Assembly: GCA_017644105.1 (NCBI GenBank)
Contig: JAEPMD010000004.1
Coordinates: 1-64,000 of the forward strand
Direction: 5' to 3'
DNA: 64,000 bases
DNA from: Rhizobiaceae bacterium
Lineage (GTDB): Bacteria; Pseudomonadota; Alphaproteobacteria; Rhizobiales; Rhizobiaceae
Below are positions 8,835 through 17,659 of the stretch, in pieces. Each line of letters starts with the position of its first letter. Position 1 is the first letter of the stretch. Under the pieces are notes generated by a model. That model ran no database searches and was not told the DNA's origin. It saw nothing but the letters and a program-made list of their open reading frames with translations. A program made the translations under genes and the position numbers.

Positions 8835-9194
8835 TTAAGCAGCTAAAGCCTGAGCAACAGCTGTGCGAATATCCGGCAACGAGAATGGTTTTGGCACCAC
8901 ATCCACAATAATCTTTTCAAGATTATCAGCACGTTCACGCTGTTCAGCATATCCTGTCATAAGCAAAATTTTGGTATTCGGATAAAGTTTTGCAGCCTCT
9001 TCTGCGAGCGCAATCCCGTCCATGACAGGCATGCGAATGTCCGACAACAGGAGATCAAACTCGTCCTGGCTCAACTTTTCTAAACCGTCGGATCCATCCT
9101 CTGCTTCGGTCGTTTCATGCCCATCCATACGCAAGGCGCGCGCAACAAATGAACGTAAAGCAGTTTCATCTTCGGTGATTAGAATTTTGGCCAT
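8835..9194 (-). CDS. cpdR: CpdR-type single-domain response regulator
   Basis: 119-aa receiver domain without output domain. Acidic pocket Glu8-Asp9, phospho-acceptor Asp52 in LLLSDIRMPVMDG, Thr/Ser position in LLMTGYA and Lys in VPKPF are all present. The N-terminus MAKILITEDE and overall sequence match CpdR, the regulator that, when unphosphorylated, directs ClpXP to the pole to degrade CtrA and other cell-cycle proteins; it is phosphorylated through CckA-ChpT. The start was set at the ATG preceded by AGGGA at 8 nt, not at the ATG 9 nt upstream, which has no room for an SD. The chain ends in ALAA, resembling an ssrA-type ClpX tag. It converges on the TIGR02302 gene, with 34 nt between the stops. 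Confidence 0.88.
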   Translation of the reverse strand: MAKILITEDETALRSFVARALRMDGHETTEAEDGSDGLEKLSQDEFDLLLSDIRMPVMDGIALAEEAAKLYPNTKILLMTGYAEQRERADNLEKIIVDVVPKPFSLPDIRTAVAQALAA

Positions 9195-9353
9195 TGAACA
9201 CATCCCTAAATCCGCATCTTATGGTGATGCCAAGTCGACTTCATTCGAGCTTTTCTTGAATTTAATTAAAACACGAATTTCTTTTCGGGGCGTAAAGACT
9301 GTTGGTAAACAATCTCTCAATTTTTGCCGGATGTATAATTGGGATGCTGACGC

Positions 9354-9899
9354 CTATTCAGCATCACCTGTAACAATGCCGACATAAGGCAATTCACGGA
9401 ATGCGTAAGCAACATCCATGCCGTAACCAACGACAAAATAATCCGGACAAACAAATCCGACATGATCTGCCACAAGTTCGCCCTTGCGCTTTGATTCTTT
9501 GTCCAAAAGAACCGCAAGACCCACATCCTTCGCACCACGCTCATACATAAGATCGCGCGCAAAACGAAGTGTATTGCCAGATTCCAAAATATCGTCAATC
9601 AACAGAACATCGCGCCCAGTCACATCACTATCGATATCTTTGATGATCTTAACTTCCTTGCCGGTTGTTCCGGTGCCGTAGCTTGATAACGTAATGAACT
9701 CAACTTCAGGCGCCAGTCCAGCGCGATAAAGTGCGCGCACTAAGTCGGCTGCAAAAATGAATGATCCTTTTAGGATGGCAACAACCAATAGGTCATTTTT
9801 TGGGCTCGCCGCAATTTCATTGGCTATCCGCTCGATCTTTTGCTCAATTTCTTTATCTGAAAAAAGAACATCAATGTTCTTGCCGCGCACTACTTCCAT
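9354..9899 (-). CDS. hpt: Hypoxanthine phosphoribosyltransferase
   Basis: 181-aa purine salvage enzyme, converting hypoxanthine (and usually guanine) plus PRPP to IMP or GMP. The PRPP loop reads VLLIDDILESGNT (residues 98-110). The KGSFIFAADL block (PPi loop region) and the C-terminal VGYGMDVAYAFRELPYVG block, which holds the base-binding and Mg-binding residues, are characteristic. Full length for the family. It lies on the minus strand 43 nt downstream of the unknown membrane-protein gene and 159 nt upstream of the cpdR start. Confidence 0.95.
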   Translation of the reverse strand: MEVVRGKNIDVLFSDKEIEQKIERIANEIAASPKNDLLVVAILKGSFIFAADLVRALYRAGLAPEVEFITLSSYGTGTTGKEVKIIKDIDSDVTGRDVLLIDDILESGNTLRFARDLMYERGAKDVGLAVLLDKESKRKGELVADHVGFVCPDYFVVGYGMDVAYAFRELPYVGIVTGDAE

Positions 9900-9942
9900 A
9901 ATTTCACTCTCGATCTGATATTAACGCCTTTTGCGGCTTGTA

Positions 9943-10551
9943 TCAGTCCTGAGAGCCGAAATAAATAACAGAACCTTCGTCAGATCCTTTAACCACAGAT
10001 CCTTGACCCACCGCATATAGAGATGAACCCTTATCATGCCCAGGCCCATTTGGCTTGTCCAAAATAGGTGATAGTGATGAGTCTTGGCTTTTTATCTGTG
10101 GAACGGCGAGACTTGGCGCGATGCTGCCCGTTGAAATAAATGCATCTGGAGAAACGCCTTTTATTGTGTTTGCAATCAGATCAGCGCGGTCTGGTGCGCT
10201 TAACATCCACACAATGGGCAGGACAATCGCTATGGTAAACGCGCAGACGGCTAAAGATAGAGCGATTTGGCTCGCAAATGGCTTTGTTTCTTTCGGTGAA
10301 AAACGTTTGGAGAAAATGTTCAAACCAGCCTTTGTTGGGTTTTCTTCCTCGACATCGCGCGAATTTATCTTTCCAAAACTTGGTCTCTGAGAATGATAAG
10401 GTCCCTTACGCTCATTTCGAGGTGAAATTTGACCATCTTCAATGGTCTCAAAAATTGCATCTTCAATATCGCGTTCAAAGGACGCAAAAATTTCTGATCC
10501 AATCGCCGATGTTGTCTGGTTTAGCGAATGAGGTTGGGTCTGAGCTGACAT
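9943..10551 (-). CDS. Uncharacterised single-pass membrane protein
   Basis: 202 aa from the ATG at 10551, which has an AGAGA-type SD; an upstream ATG (10590) would add 13 hydrophobic residues with no SD. I do not recognise a family. The first 100 residues are polar and charged, with a Lys/Arg/Pro-rich stretch (NERKGPYHSQRPSFGK). One transmembrane helix follows (SQIALSLAVCAFTIAIVLPI region, about 110-135). The rest is low in charge, Ser/Gly-rich and ends SDEGSVIYFGSQD. The topology suggests a cytoplasmic N-domain and a short periplasmic tail. It is divergent from ftsE, with about 200 nt between them, and lies upstream of hpt on the same strand. A link to division is only positional. Confidence 0.75.
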   Translation of the reverse strand: MSAQTQPHSLNQTTSAIGSEIFASFERDIEDAIFETIEDGQISPRNERKGPYHSQRPSFGKINSRDVEEENPTKAGLNIFSKRFSPKETKPFASQIALSLAVCAFTIAIVLPIVWMLSAPDRADLIANTIKGVSPDAFISTGSIAPSLAVPQIKSQDSSLSPILDKPNGPGHDKGSSLYAVGQGSVVKGSDEGSVIYFGSQD

Positions 10552-10755
10552 AAAATTTTCTCTATGTAGAATTATAGCTAAAAAACACATTCCTGCGCCT
10601 TAAAATTTGGTAAAGGAATATGGTTAACAGATCGGTAATTTCTTCTGTGTTAGGGCTATTTTTAGGCAAGTTGACTGATCACAATGCGCGTAAACACTTG
10701 GCTGGCATCATCAATTAAAGCTATAAGCACCAAATAGTAATTAGGAATTTTCAAA

Positions 10756-11418
10756 TTGATTCGATTGGAAAATGTTGGGGTGAGATATGGTATGGGTCCT
10801 GAGATCTTAAGGGACCTGACCTTTGACATTCCAAAACACTCATTCCAATTTTTAACCGGTCCATCAGGTGCCGGTAAGACCACGCTTATGCGTTTATTGT
10901 TCATGTCACTGCGCCCGACCCGTGGCAATATTTCTATGTTTGGTCGAGATGTAGTGGATATCCCGCGGGATGAATTGCCATTATTGCGCCGCCGTATTGG
11001 CATTGTGTTCCAAGACTTCAGACTGCTCAATCACCTCACAACCTATGAAAATGTGGCATTGCCTTTGCGCGTTCGCGGCAAGGATGAGAGTTCATATCGC
11101 GCTGATGTGGTCGAACTGCTTGAATGGGTGGGTTTGGGTGAACGCATTCACGTAAGGCCGCAGGTCTTATCCGGTGGTGAAAAACAGCGCATCGCCATTG
11201 CACGCGCATTGATCGATCGCCCAGAGATTTTGCTGGCTGATGAGCCCACTGGGAACGTTGATCCACCGATGGCCTTGCGCCTTTTATCGCTCTTTAAAGA
11301 GCTCAATCGTTTGGGAACAGCGGTACTGATCGCCACGCACGATTTAAATTTGATGGAGCAGGTGAACGCTCGACACATGATTTTATCTGAAGGGCATATC
11401 GACATTTATGATAGATAA
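10756..11418 (+). CDS. ftsE: Cell division ATP-binding protein FtsE
   Basis: ABC-type ATPase of the FtsEX complex, which couples ATP hydrolysis at the septum to activation of peptidoglycan hydrolases (through EnvC-type activators) and to divisome function. 220 aa. Walker A GPSGAGKTT (35-43), signature LSGGEKQ (138-144), Walker B ILLADEP (158-164) with Glu163, D-loop GNVD and H-loop ATHD are all intact. The start is a TTG with SD TAGGAA eight nt upstream; no ATG would give the family N-terminus. It overlaps ftsX by 11 nt, indicating translational coupling. An EnvC-like factor is encoded near 49 kb in this window. Confidence 0.95.
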   Translation: MIRLENVGVRYGMGPEILRDLTFDIPKHSFQFLTGPSGAGKTTLMRLLFMSLRPTRGNISMFGRDVVDIPRDELPLLRRRIGIVFQDFRLLNHLTTYENVALPLRVRGKDESSYRADVVELLEWVGLGERIHVRPQVLSGGEKQRIAIARALIDRPEILLADEPTGNVDPPMALRLLSLFKELNRLGTAVLIATHDLNLMEQVNARHMILSEGHIDIYDR

Positions 11419-12400
11419 AGCCAAAAAAAGTGTCGCCAAAGTTAAACAGGTAGCCAAACAGCAGTTCAAGGCACCTGCCCCAATCGTGCCGCCAGCTAAT
11501 CTTTCAAGCAAAGCTCTGATTGTCGTGGTCATCATCATGTCTTTTTTGGCTTGTCTCACACTCGGCTTCGTAACGCTTATTCAGGAAACATCTAAAACCT
11601 GGCAAAACCAAATCTCAGAGGAAATCACCATCCAGATCAAACCGGCTGATGACCAAGATATGGAAAAAGCATTGATCGATGCCAAAAGCTTGGCACTTGA
11701 ATTTTCAGGTACATTAAGCGCTGAAATCGTTGATAAAACAGATACGGCGAGATTGTTGGAACCCTGGCTGGGTGAAGGCTTTGACATGGATGAACTGCCG
11801 GTACCAAGATTGTTAATCATCACGATCGATAAAGACAATCCTCCAGATTTTACCGATATGAGAAACACGCTCTCTGAGAGCATTCCAAACGCCTATCTCG
11901 ATGATCATCGAACATGGGCTGGGCGCCTTGTCAGCATGGCGCAAAATACTGTTTTCATCGGTGTCGGTCTATTGTCGTTGGTTTTGGTCGCCACCACATT
12001 AACCGTTGTGTTTGCAACGCGCGGTGCTATGTCGGTCAATCATGAGATTATTGAAGTCTTGCATTTTGTCGGCGCAGAATCATCCTTTGTCGCCAATGAG
12101 TTTCAAAAACACTTCTTACTCACCGGGTTTTATGGCGGCGCTATTGGTGGGGGACTTGCTGCGCTCGTGTTTTTCATAACCGACATCTGGCAAGATGCCA
12201 GCATGGCAACAGCATTAAACGACCAAGCGAGCGCGCTTTTTGGCAGTTTTTCTATGGGGCCTGCGGGTTATCTTGGCATCGTAATTATCATTATCACAGT
12301 CGCAATTCTTACAGCATTAACAACTCGAATAACGGTGATTAAAACTATTCGAGAAATCGATTTGGTGAGATCAGATCCGGCCCGTTCGGACGTTGCATAA
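11408..12400 (+). CDS. ftsX: Cell division protein FtsX
   Basis: Membrane partner of FtsE, 330 aa, with the FtsX/MacB topology: a basic cytoplasmic N-terminus, TM1 (about 36-58), a periplasmic domain of about 120 residues that in known systems binds the EnvC/PcsB-type activator, then TM2 (about 178-200, VFIGVGLLSLVLVATTLTVV), TM3 (about 230-255, FYGGAIGGGLAALVFFI) and TM4 (about 288-310). FtsX does not itself transport. The start ATG lies within ftsE (11-nt overlap). The downstream YdcF-type gene begins 98 nt after the stop. Confidence 0.93.
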   Translation: MIDKAKKSVAKVKQVAKQQFKAPAPIVPPANLSSKALIVVVIIMSFLACLTLGFVTLIQETSKTWQNQISEEITIQIKPADDQDMEKALIDAKSLALEFSGTLSAEIVDKTDTARLLEPWLGEGFDMDELPVPRLLIITIDKDNPPDFTDMRNTLSESIPNAYLDDHRTWAGRLVSMAQNTVFIGVGLLSLVLVATTLTVVFATRGAMSVNHEIIEVLHFVGAESSFVANEFQKHFLLTGFYGGAIGGGLAALVFFITDIWQDASMATALNDQASALFGSFSMGPAGYLGIVIIIITVAILTALTTRITVIKTIREIDLVRSDPARSDVA

Positions 12401-12498
12401 TCGCATGATCGCTACAAGGCGTGATATGCACGATTAAATACCCAGAAACGAGCATAAAAAGGTCTGGTCTTTGCCATATTTCAATTGTACAAAGAACT

Positions 12499-13254
12499 AT
12501 GGAAAATACTGACGAAGTTGTTGAAAAAGATACCGAACAACAAGATCAATCAAGCGTAGCAAGCGATGCGCCTGAAGAGAAATCAGCGCCAAAAATCAGT
12601 AAATCGCGATTGGTAGGTTGGATTTGGACACCTATAGCAATTCTATTGCTCTTGGCCATCGGCACAAGTATTGGCGGATTTGTAAGGTTTGCGGAAGACG
12701 TCGCCAATTTAAAAGCGCCTGAAATATCGGAAAAATCAGATGCGATTGTTGTCCTAACCGGTGGCAAAAGCCGGATCACCGAAGCCGTTGGCTTGCTCAA
12801 AGATGGCAAAGCCAATCACTTGTTTATCTCCGGTGTCAATCCAGATGTTTCAGATGATGAACTTAGACGCGTGTCTGGTGCTGACAAAGCACTATTTGAC
12901 TGCTGCATTCATATCGGCAAAGACGCAAAAGATACCATTGGCAATGGCAAGGAAATCGCACAATGGGCGAACGATCAAGACTTTAAAACGCTTATTGTTG
13001 TGACCAATAATTACCACATGCGCCGCAGTCTGTTGGAGCTATATTCAGCAACATCAGGTATTGAACTGATCGCTTATCCAGTGATGAATTCGGAAGTTAA
13101 AACCGACAATTGGTATAAAGACACGCCTACTTTGCGCACGTTAATTAATGAATTTGCGAAACTTAATCTTGCTTATTTCAGGCAATATGTGGGCGTCGAT
13201 ATGGCCGGAAACTTGTATTCAGAACAAGTAGTTACCAAGCACGCTGGCGTGTGA
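12499..13254 (+). CDS. YdcF/ElyC-type DUF218 envelope protein
   Basis: 251 aa: an acidic cytoplasmic N-terminus, one transmembrane helix (about 37-62, VGWIWTPIAILLLLAIGTSIGG) and a periplasmic DUF218 (YdcF/SanA/ElyC) domain. Domain hallmarks are DAIVVLTGGKSRITEA, HLFISGVNP, DTIGNGKEIAQWA and VVTNNYHMRRSLLEL. Relatives such as ElyC and SanA act in envelope integrity and peptidoglycan precursor metabolism; the exact reaction is unknown. The frame extends 26 codons upstream to 12421, but the ATG at 12499 gives the usual acidic N-terminus. Following ftsEX is standard in rhizobia; I recall plsC often next, and it is absent here, where ftsK follows instead. Confidence 0.85.
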   Translation: MENTDEVVEKDTEQQDQSSVASDAPEEKSAPKISKSRLVGWIWTPIAILLLLAIGTSIGGFVRFAEDVANLKAPEISEKSDAIVVLTGGKSRITEAVGLLKDGKANHLFISGVNPDVSDDELRRVSGADKALFDCCIHIGKDAKDTIGNGKEIAQWANDQDFKTLIVVTNNYHMRRSLLELYSATSGIELIAYPVMNSEVKTDNWYKDTPTLRTLINEFAKLNLAYFRQYVGVDMAGNLYSEQVVTKHAGV

Positions 13255-13293
13255 ATTTCAGCCTAGAAACCACATTCCACTTTTATTCCATGG

Positions 13294-13308
13294 TTAATGA
13301 GACATTAA
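13294..13308 (+). promoter_or_regulatory. Perfect CtrA-type box upstream of ftsK
   Basis: TTAA-TGAGACA-TTAA fits the full CtrA recognition motif TTAA-N7-TTAA without mismatch and is embedded in a symmetrical GGTTAAT-gagac-ATTAACC. It lies 100 nt before the ftsK ATG, in the only gap between the YdcF-type gene and ftsK. The motif match is seen directly; CtrA binding is inferred. Confidence 0.6.
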
Positions 13309-13408
13309 CCCCCTGCGGGTAACATGACGCGAATGCCCAATTTAGGGCTTTAAAACAGGCATTGTTTGTCTGTTCAGTTTAACTCGCGTATTTGGACCTG
13401 TTCTGACC

Positions 13409-16021
13409 ATGCAAACGACAGCACATTCGGCCTCAAACCGTAACTATGATCGAAATTCAAGCCAGAGAATTATGCCATATTATCTCAAACGGCAGTTTCA
13501 GATCGTATGTTCTTTTGCGATCTTCTTAGGTTTGGTCTTTGCTTGTTTTTCATTGGCCACATGGAACGTTTTAGATCCAAGCTTCTCTCATAAAACTGCG
13601 AATGTTGCGACCAATGCTTTTGGTTTTATGGGCGCATCTTTTGCGGATCTAATGATGCAGTTCTTCGGCTTAGCCTCAGTTATCGCTTTGCTGCCAAGTG
13701 TCGCTTGGGGCATTGCACTTTTGCGCGGCAAACCCTTTGATCGCGTCGGTTCACGCCTCACAGCATGGTTTTTTGGCGTTATTTTAACAGCAGCCATTTT
13801 TGGCTTATTCCCGACAACAGAAACCTGGCCACTTCCCACAGGTTTGGGCGGTGCTTTAGGCGATATGTTCTTAAAATTACCCGCAACCATTATCGGTGAT
13901 TTCCCCAGCGGTATTCTCGCATTTTTACTTGCCATACTTCTTTCAGCGCCTGCTTTGTGGCTTTTGTTAAAAGCTTCTGGTCTTGTGCAGCGAAAAATTC
14001 AATTGCCTGACGAAGCAGAAACCGAAGAGCTTCCATGGGATGATGCTGATGCTCAAGACACAGAAGAGCGCGAGGGATCACTTTGGCTTGGCATACTTGC
14101 GCATACCATGTTCACCATGCGCGCAAGACTACGCAGATTATTTGGCGTTAAAAATAAAACCGCAGATGATTGGGAATATGAAGCACCATACGATATGCAT
14201 GATGGTGACGCTCAATTTGCGCAAAGCGGATATGGTCAAAATACAGGCCAACACATCGAGCCTTCTTTCCGACAGGAACCTGAATTTAATGCACCTCCAA
14301 TGGAGGCGCCATATATAGAGGAAGCGGCCGTTGATCCGAACCAACTTCCTTATCAACCGGTTGAGCGTGTTTCACAAAGACAGCAAGTTCAAGAGCCTGT
14401 GGCGCCAAGCCCGCGCGTGGCGCAAGCAGCTCCACCACCTCGCCCCGGTAAACGCGTTATTCGCGAAGCGCAGGCATCGCTCCTTGATTCAGGTGATTTT
14501 GAACTTCCATCTATTCATTTATTAGCAGAACCAAAAAACGTGGTGCGTGATGCGACTTTGTCTCCTGAAGCCTTGGAACAAAATGCTCGCATGCTTGAGG
14601 GTGTGTTAGAAGATTTCGGTGTCAAAGGTGAAATCATTCATGTTCGTCCTGGTCCTGTTGTAACGCTTTACGAACTTGAGCCAGCGCCGGGGATCAAATC
14701 ATCACGTGTTATCGGTCTTGCAGACGATATTGCGCGTTCCATGAGCGCCATTGCAGCGCGTGTGGCAGTTGTTCCGGGACGTAATGCGATTGGTATTGAA
14801 CTACCAAATCAATCGCGCGAAACGGTTTATTTCCGCGAAATGATCGCAAGCCGTGATTTTGAAGCGAATAAAGGCAAATTGCCGCTCTCTTTGGGTAAAA
14901 CAATTGGCGGTGAGCCTGTTTTTGCAGATCTTGCCAAAATGCCTCACGTTCTGGTTGCTGGTACCACAGGTTCGGGTAAATCTGTGGCGATCAACACCAT
15001 GATCCTTTCCATTTTATATCGCTTTAATCCAGCGCAATGTCGTTTGATCATGATTGATCCAAAAATGCTGGAACTGTCGGTCTATGATGGCATCCCACAT
15101 CTACTTACGCCAGTTGTGACGGATCCGAAAAAGGCGGTTGTCGCGCTTAAATGGACCGTGCGTGAAATGGAAGATCGCTACAAGAAAATGTCGAAACTTG
15201 GCGTTCGAAATATCGATGGCTTTAACCAACGTGCTGAAGAAGCACATCGCAAGGGTGAAGCAATTACCCGAACAGTTCAGACAGGTTTTGACAAAGAAAC
15301 AGGTGAAGCCGTTTACGAAACTGAAGAGTTTGATCTCGAACCGCTACCATATATCGTCATCATCATTGATGAGATGGCCGATCTCATGATGGTGGCCGGT
15401 AAGGACATTGAGGGCGCCGTGCAGCGCTTGGCGCAGATGGCGCGTGCTGCAGGCATCCATGTGATCATGGCAACACAGCGTCCATCCGTGGATGTGATCA
15501 CAGGTACAATTAAAGCCAACTTTCCAACCCGTATCTCTTTCCAAGTGACATCAAAAATTGATTCGCGTACGATCCTTGGCGAACAAGGTGCCGAACAATT
15601 GCTTGGCATGGGTGATATGCTCTTCATGGCAGGTGGTGGTCGCATCCAGCGTGTTCACGGCCCATTTGTGTCTGACCGCGAAGTTGAAGGTGTTGTAGAT
15701 CACCTTAAAACTCAGGGCGTTCCGCAATATCTTGATGCAATTACGGCTGACGATGAAGAGGACGAAGAAGGTGCTGGCGGCGGGGCAAAAGGCACTGGCA
15801 ATCTGGCAGATTCAGATGATCCATATGATCAAGCGGTTGCCGTTGTGCTGCGTGATGGGAAAGCTTCAACATCTTATATTCAACGCCGTCTGGGCATAGG
15901 TTATAATCGTGCTGCGTCTTTGATTGAGCGGATGGAAGAAGAAGGGGTTATTGGACCCGCCAACCATGCCGGCAAGCGAGAAATTCTTGTGCCCACTGAA
16001 AAAGACATTATGGGCGAGTAA
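13409..16021 (+). CDS. ftsK: DNA translocase FtsK
   Basis: 870-aa septal DNA pump that clears and resolves chromosome termini at division. Four N-terminal membrane segments (about 31-51, 71-104, 117-135, 166-188) anchor it to the divisome. A polar, Pro/Gln-rich linker (about 200-350) follows, then the alpha/beta RecA-like motor: Walker A GTTGSGKS (518-525), Walker [12 protein letters not shown] and the arginine-rich [20 protein letters not shown] block. An acidic spacer (DDEEDEEG) precedes the C-terminal gamma winged-helix domain ([18 protein letters not shown]), which reads KOPS orientation sequences and contacts XerD. Full length for alphaproteobacteria. A perfect CtrA box lies 100 nt upstream. 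An alternative ATG at residue 22 is possible. Confidence 0.96.
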   Translation: MQTTAHSASNRNYDRNSSQRIMPYYLKRQFQIVCSFAIFLGLVFACFSLATWNVLDPSFSHKTANVATNAFGFMGASFADLMMQFFGLASVIALLPSVAWGIALLRGKPFDRVGSRLTAWFFGVILTAAIFGLFPTTETWPLPTGLGGALGDMFLKLPATIIGDFPSGILAFLLAILLSAPALWLLLKASGLVQRKIQLPDEAETEELPWDDADAQDTEEREGSLWLGILAHTMFTMRARLRRLFGVKNKTADDWEYEAPYDMHDGDAQFAQSGYGQNTGQHIEPSFRQEPEFNAPPMEAPYIEEAAVDPNQLPYQPVERVSQRQQVQEPVAPSPRVAQAAPPPRPGKRVIREAQASLLDSGDFELPSIHLLAEPKNVVRDATLSPEALEQNARMLEGVLEDFGVKGEIIHVRPGPVVTLYELEPAPGIKSSRVIGLADDIARSMSAIAARVAVVPGRNAIGIELPNQSRETVYFREMIASRDFEANKGKLPLSLGKTIGGEPVFADLAKMPHVLVAGTTGSGKSVAINTMILSILYRFNPAQCRLIMIDPKMLELSVYDGIPHLLTPVVTDPKKAVVALKWTVREMEDRYKKMSKLGVRNIDGFNQRAEEAHRKGEAITRTVQTGFDKETGEAVYETEEFDLEPLPYIVIIIDEMADLMMVAGKDIEGAVQRLAQMARAAGIHVIMATQRPSVDVITGTIKANFPTRISFQVTSKIDSRTILGEQGAEQLLGMGDMLFMAGGGRIQRVHGPFVSDREVEGVVDHLKTQGVPQYLDAITADDEEDEEGAGGGAKGTGNLADSDDPYDQAVAVVLRDGKASTSYIQRRLGIGYNRAASLIERMEEEGVIGPANHAGKREILVPTEKDIMGE

Positions 16022-16031
16022 ACATAAACTA

Positions 16032-16053
16032 GGTATCTGCGCAATCAGATGCC
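16032..16053 (+). other. Hairpin in the ftsK-lolA gap
   Basis: GGTATCTG pairs with CAGATGCC (one G-T pair) around a 6-nt loop, ten nt after the ftsK stop. There is no T tract behind it, so it may be an RNA-stabilising hairpin or a weak terminator. Confidence 0.3.
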
Positions 16054-16129
16054 TCGTCGTAATCATGCCTCAGTTTTCTAGTATTTCGTATTTCTGATGG
16101 ATTATAAAACCGCATTGGAATGAACATAA

Positions 16130-16780
16130 ATGAGAAATGCATCAAATCTGCTTATCGGCATAGCACGCACTTTTAAAAAGCAATCCACACTTGCATTCAT
16201 TGCAACAAGTTTGATTGTCGCAAGCTCTATAGGGGCAAGCGCAGAAAGCGGGACAGCTCAAAAAATTGCAGACCATTTCGCCTCGGTAAAAACCATGATG
16301 GGTGAGTTTGTGCAGCTTAGCCCAGATGGAAATCAAGTGGCGGGTAAGTTTTTTATCTCGCGTCCAGGCAAGTTGCGTTTTAACTATGAAAAACCATCGG
16401 CTGTTCGCGTGATCTCAGATGGCAAGAATCTCGCTGTTGGCAATCAAAAGCTCAAAACTTGGAGCCTTTATCCACTGCGCACCACGCCTTTGAAACTGCT
16501 TTTGTCCGACAAAATTGATTTGTCCGCAAAAACCGTAAAATCAGTCACGGAAGACGAAAATCTGACCACAATTGTCATGGGAAACAAGTCAGTATTTGGA
16601 AAATCAACCATTACCATGATGTTTGATCCCAAAACCTATGAGCTCCGTCAATGGACAATCAAAGACGCGCAGGGCAAGGACACAACCGTGATGATTTTCA
16701 ACATTAAAACGGGTGTCGACTTCGCACGCAGTGTTTTCCGTGTTCCATATGAAAGCGCGAGAAAAAATAAAAACGGATAA
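16130..16780 (+). CDS. lolA: LolA-type outer-membrane lipoprotein carrier
   Basis: 216-aa exported protein of the LolA/LolB fold. A signal peptide of about 38 residues (basic, then AFIATSLIVASSIG, cleavage near ASAES) is followed by the characteristic opening AQKIADHFASVKTMMGEFVQ and the block GKFFISRPGKLRFNYEKP, typical of alphaproteobacterial LolA. LolA receives lipoproteins from LolCDE in the inner membrane and carries them across the periplasm in a hydrophobic cavity. The ftsK-lolA-xthA order is typical of rhizobia. A terminator-like hairpin sits between lolA and xthA. Confidence 0.92.
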   Translation: MRNASNLLIGIARTFKKQSTLAFIATSLIVASSIGASAESGTAQKIADHFASVKTMMGEFVQLSPDGNQVAGKFFISRPGKLRFNYEKPSAVRVISDGKNLAVGNQKLKTWSLYPLRTTPLKLLLSDKIDLSAKTVKSVTEDENLTTIVMGNKSVFGKSTITMMFDPKTYELRQWTIKDAQGKDTTVMIFNIKTGVDFARSVFRVPYESARKNKNG

Positions 16781-16810
16781 GCTTTAAAAGCTGATCAAAA
16801 TACTTTAGAT

Positions 16811-16850
16811 CTCCTTGGTCTGTCACATGCAGATCAAGGAGTTTTATTTT
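16811..16850 (+). terminator. Terminator-like hairpin that contains the xthA ribosome binding site
   Basis: CTCCTTGGTCTG (16811-16822) pairs with CAGATCAAGGAG (16830-16841) around a 7-nt loop, giving 12 pairs with one G-U. TTTTATTTT follows at 16842-16850. By structure this is a Rho-independent terminator for lolA. However the 3' arm ends in AAGGAG, the Shine-Dalgarno of xthA, and the T tract runs into its TTG start at 16849. The stem would therefore also hide the xthA ribosome binding site. Confidence 0.75.
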
Positions 16851-17658
16851 GGCATTTACAATCGCAACCTGGAATATCAATTCCGTCCGCCTACGCATGC
16901 CCATCGTAGAAGCGTTTTTGGAAGAACATCAGCCTGATGTTTTATGTTTGCAGGAAATTAAATGTGAAAATGATTCGTTTCCTTCAGGTGGGTTTCGCAA
17001 GTTAGGTTACCAGCATTTCGCCATTCATGGTCAAAAGGGCTATCACGGGGTGGCAACCGTTTCCAAAACACCTGTGCAGGACATTCAACGCCAAGACTTC
17101 TGCAATATGGGTGATGCAAGACATGTTTCTGCTATTGTCGATGCAGGTTCCAAAAAACTTCGAGTGCACAATTTTTATGTTCCAGCGGGTGGCGATGAAC
17201 CTGATCGCGACAAGAACCCAAAATTTGCACATAAACTTGATTTCTTAGAAGAGATGAAAGCCATCCACGCGGAAGCTGAGCATAAAGACGATGTCTCATC
17301 CGTTCTTGTGGGTGATCTTAACATTGCACCTGCTGAAACCGATGTTTGGTCGCATAAGCAGCTTTTAAAAGTCGTTAGCCACACACCGATTGAAGTTGAT
17401 GAACTGAACGACGTGCAAAGCAAAGGCGCATGGCTTGATCTCGTACGCGCGCATATTCCTGTTGAAGAAAAGCTCTTTAGCTGGTGGAGCTATCGTTCAA
17501 AAGACTGGAGTAAAGCTGATAAGGGGCGCCGCCTTGACCACATTTGGTCATCCAACGATCTTGGGAACAGTTTGGAAAAAGTAGATGTCTTGCGCCACAT
17601 GCGCGGCGTCGAAAAGCCGTCAGATCATGTTCCCATGATCGCGCATCTAAAGCTATAG
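16849..17658 (+). CDS. xthA: Exodeoxyribonuclease III (AP endonuclease)
   Basis: 269-aa ExoIII-type enzyme of base-excision repair: AP endonuclease, 3'-phosphatase and 3'-5' exonuclease on duplex DNA. Catalytic blocks are all there: ATWNINSVR (Asn), LCLQEIKC (metal Glu), VGDLNIAPAETDV (Asp/Asn), GRRLDHIW (Asp) and PSDHVPMIAHL (Asp-His). The start is TTG, with AAGGAG seven nt upstream; family N-termini begin exactly here. The ribosome binding site lies inside the 3' arm of a terminator-like hairpin, so expression is probably limited or conditional. It converges with the cyclic-nucleotide-binding gene with a single base between stops. Confidence 0.96.
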   Translation: MAFTIATWNINSVRLRMPIVEAFLEEHQPDVLCLQEIKCENDSFPSGGFRKLGYQHFAIHGQKGYHGVATVSKTPVQDIQRQDFCNMGDARHVSAIVDAGSKKLRVHNFYVPAGGDEPDRDKNPKFAHKLDFLEEMKAIHAEAEHKDDVSSVLVGDLNIAPAETDVWSHKQLLKVVSHTPIEVDELNDVQSKGAWLDLVRAHIPVEEKLFSWWSYRSKDWSKADKGRRLDHIWSSNDLGNSLEKVDVLRHMRGVEKPSDHVPMIAHLKL

Positions 17659-17659
17659 A

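Noticed and set aside
10600-10640. Two imperfect CtrA-like sites upstream of ftsE (TTAA-N7-TAAA and TTAA-N7-GTAA)
   Set aside because: Each has half-site mismatches and the region is A/T-rich; not distinguishable from chance, unlike the perfect site before ftsK.
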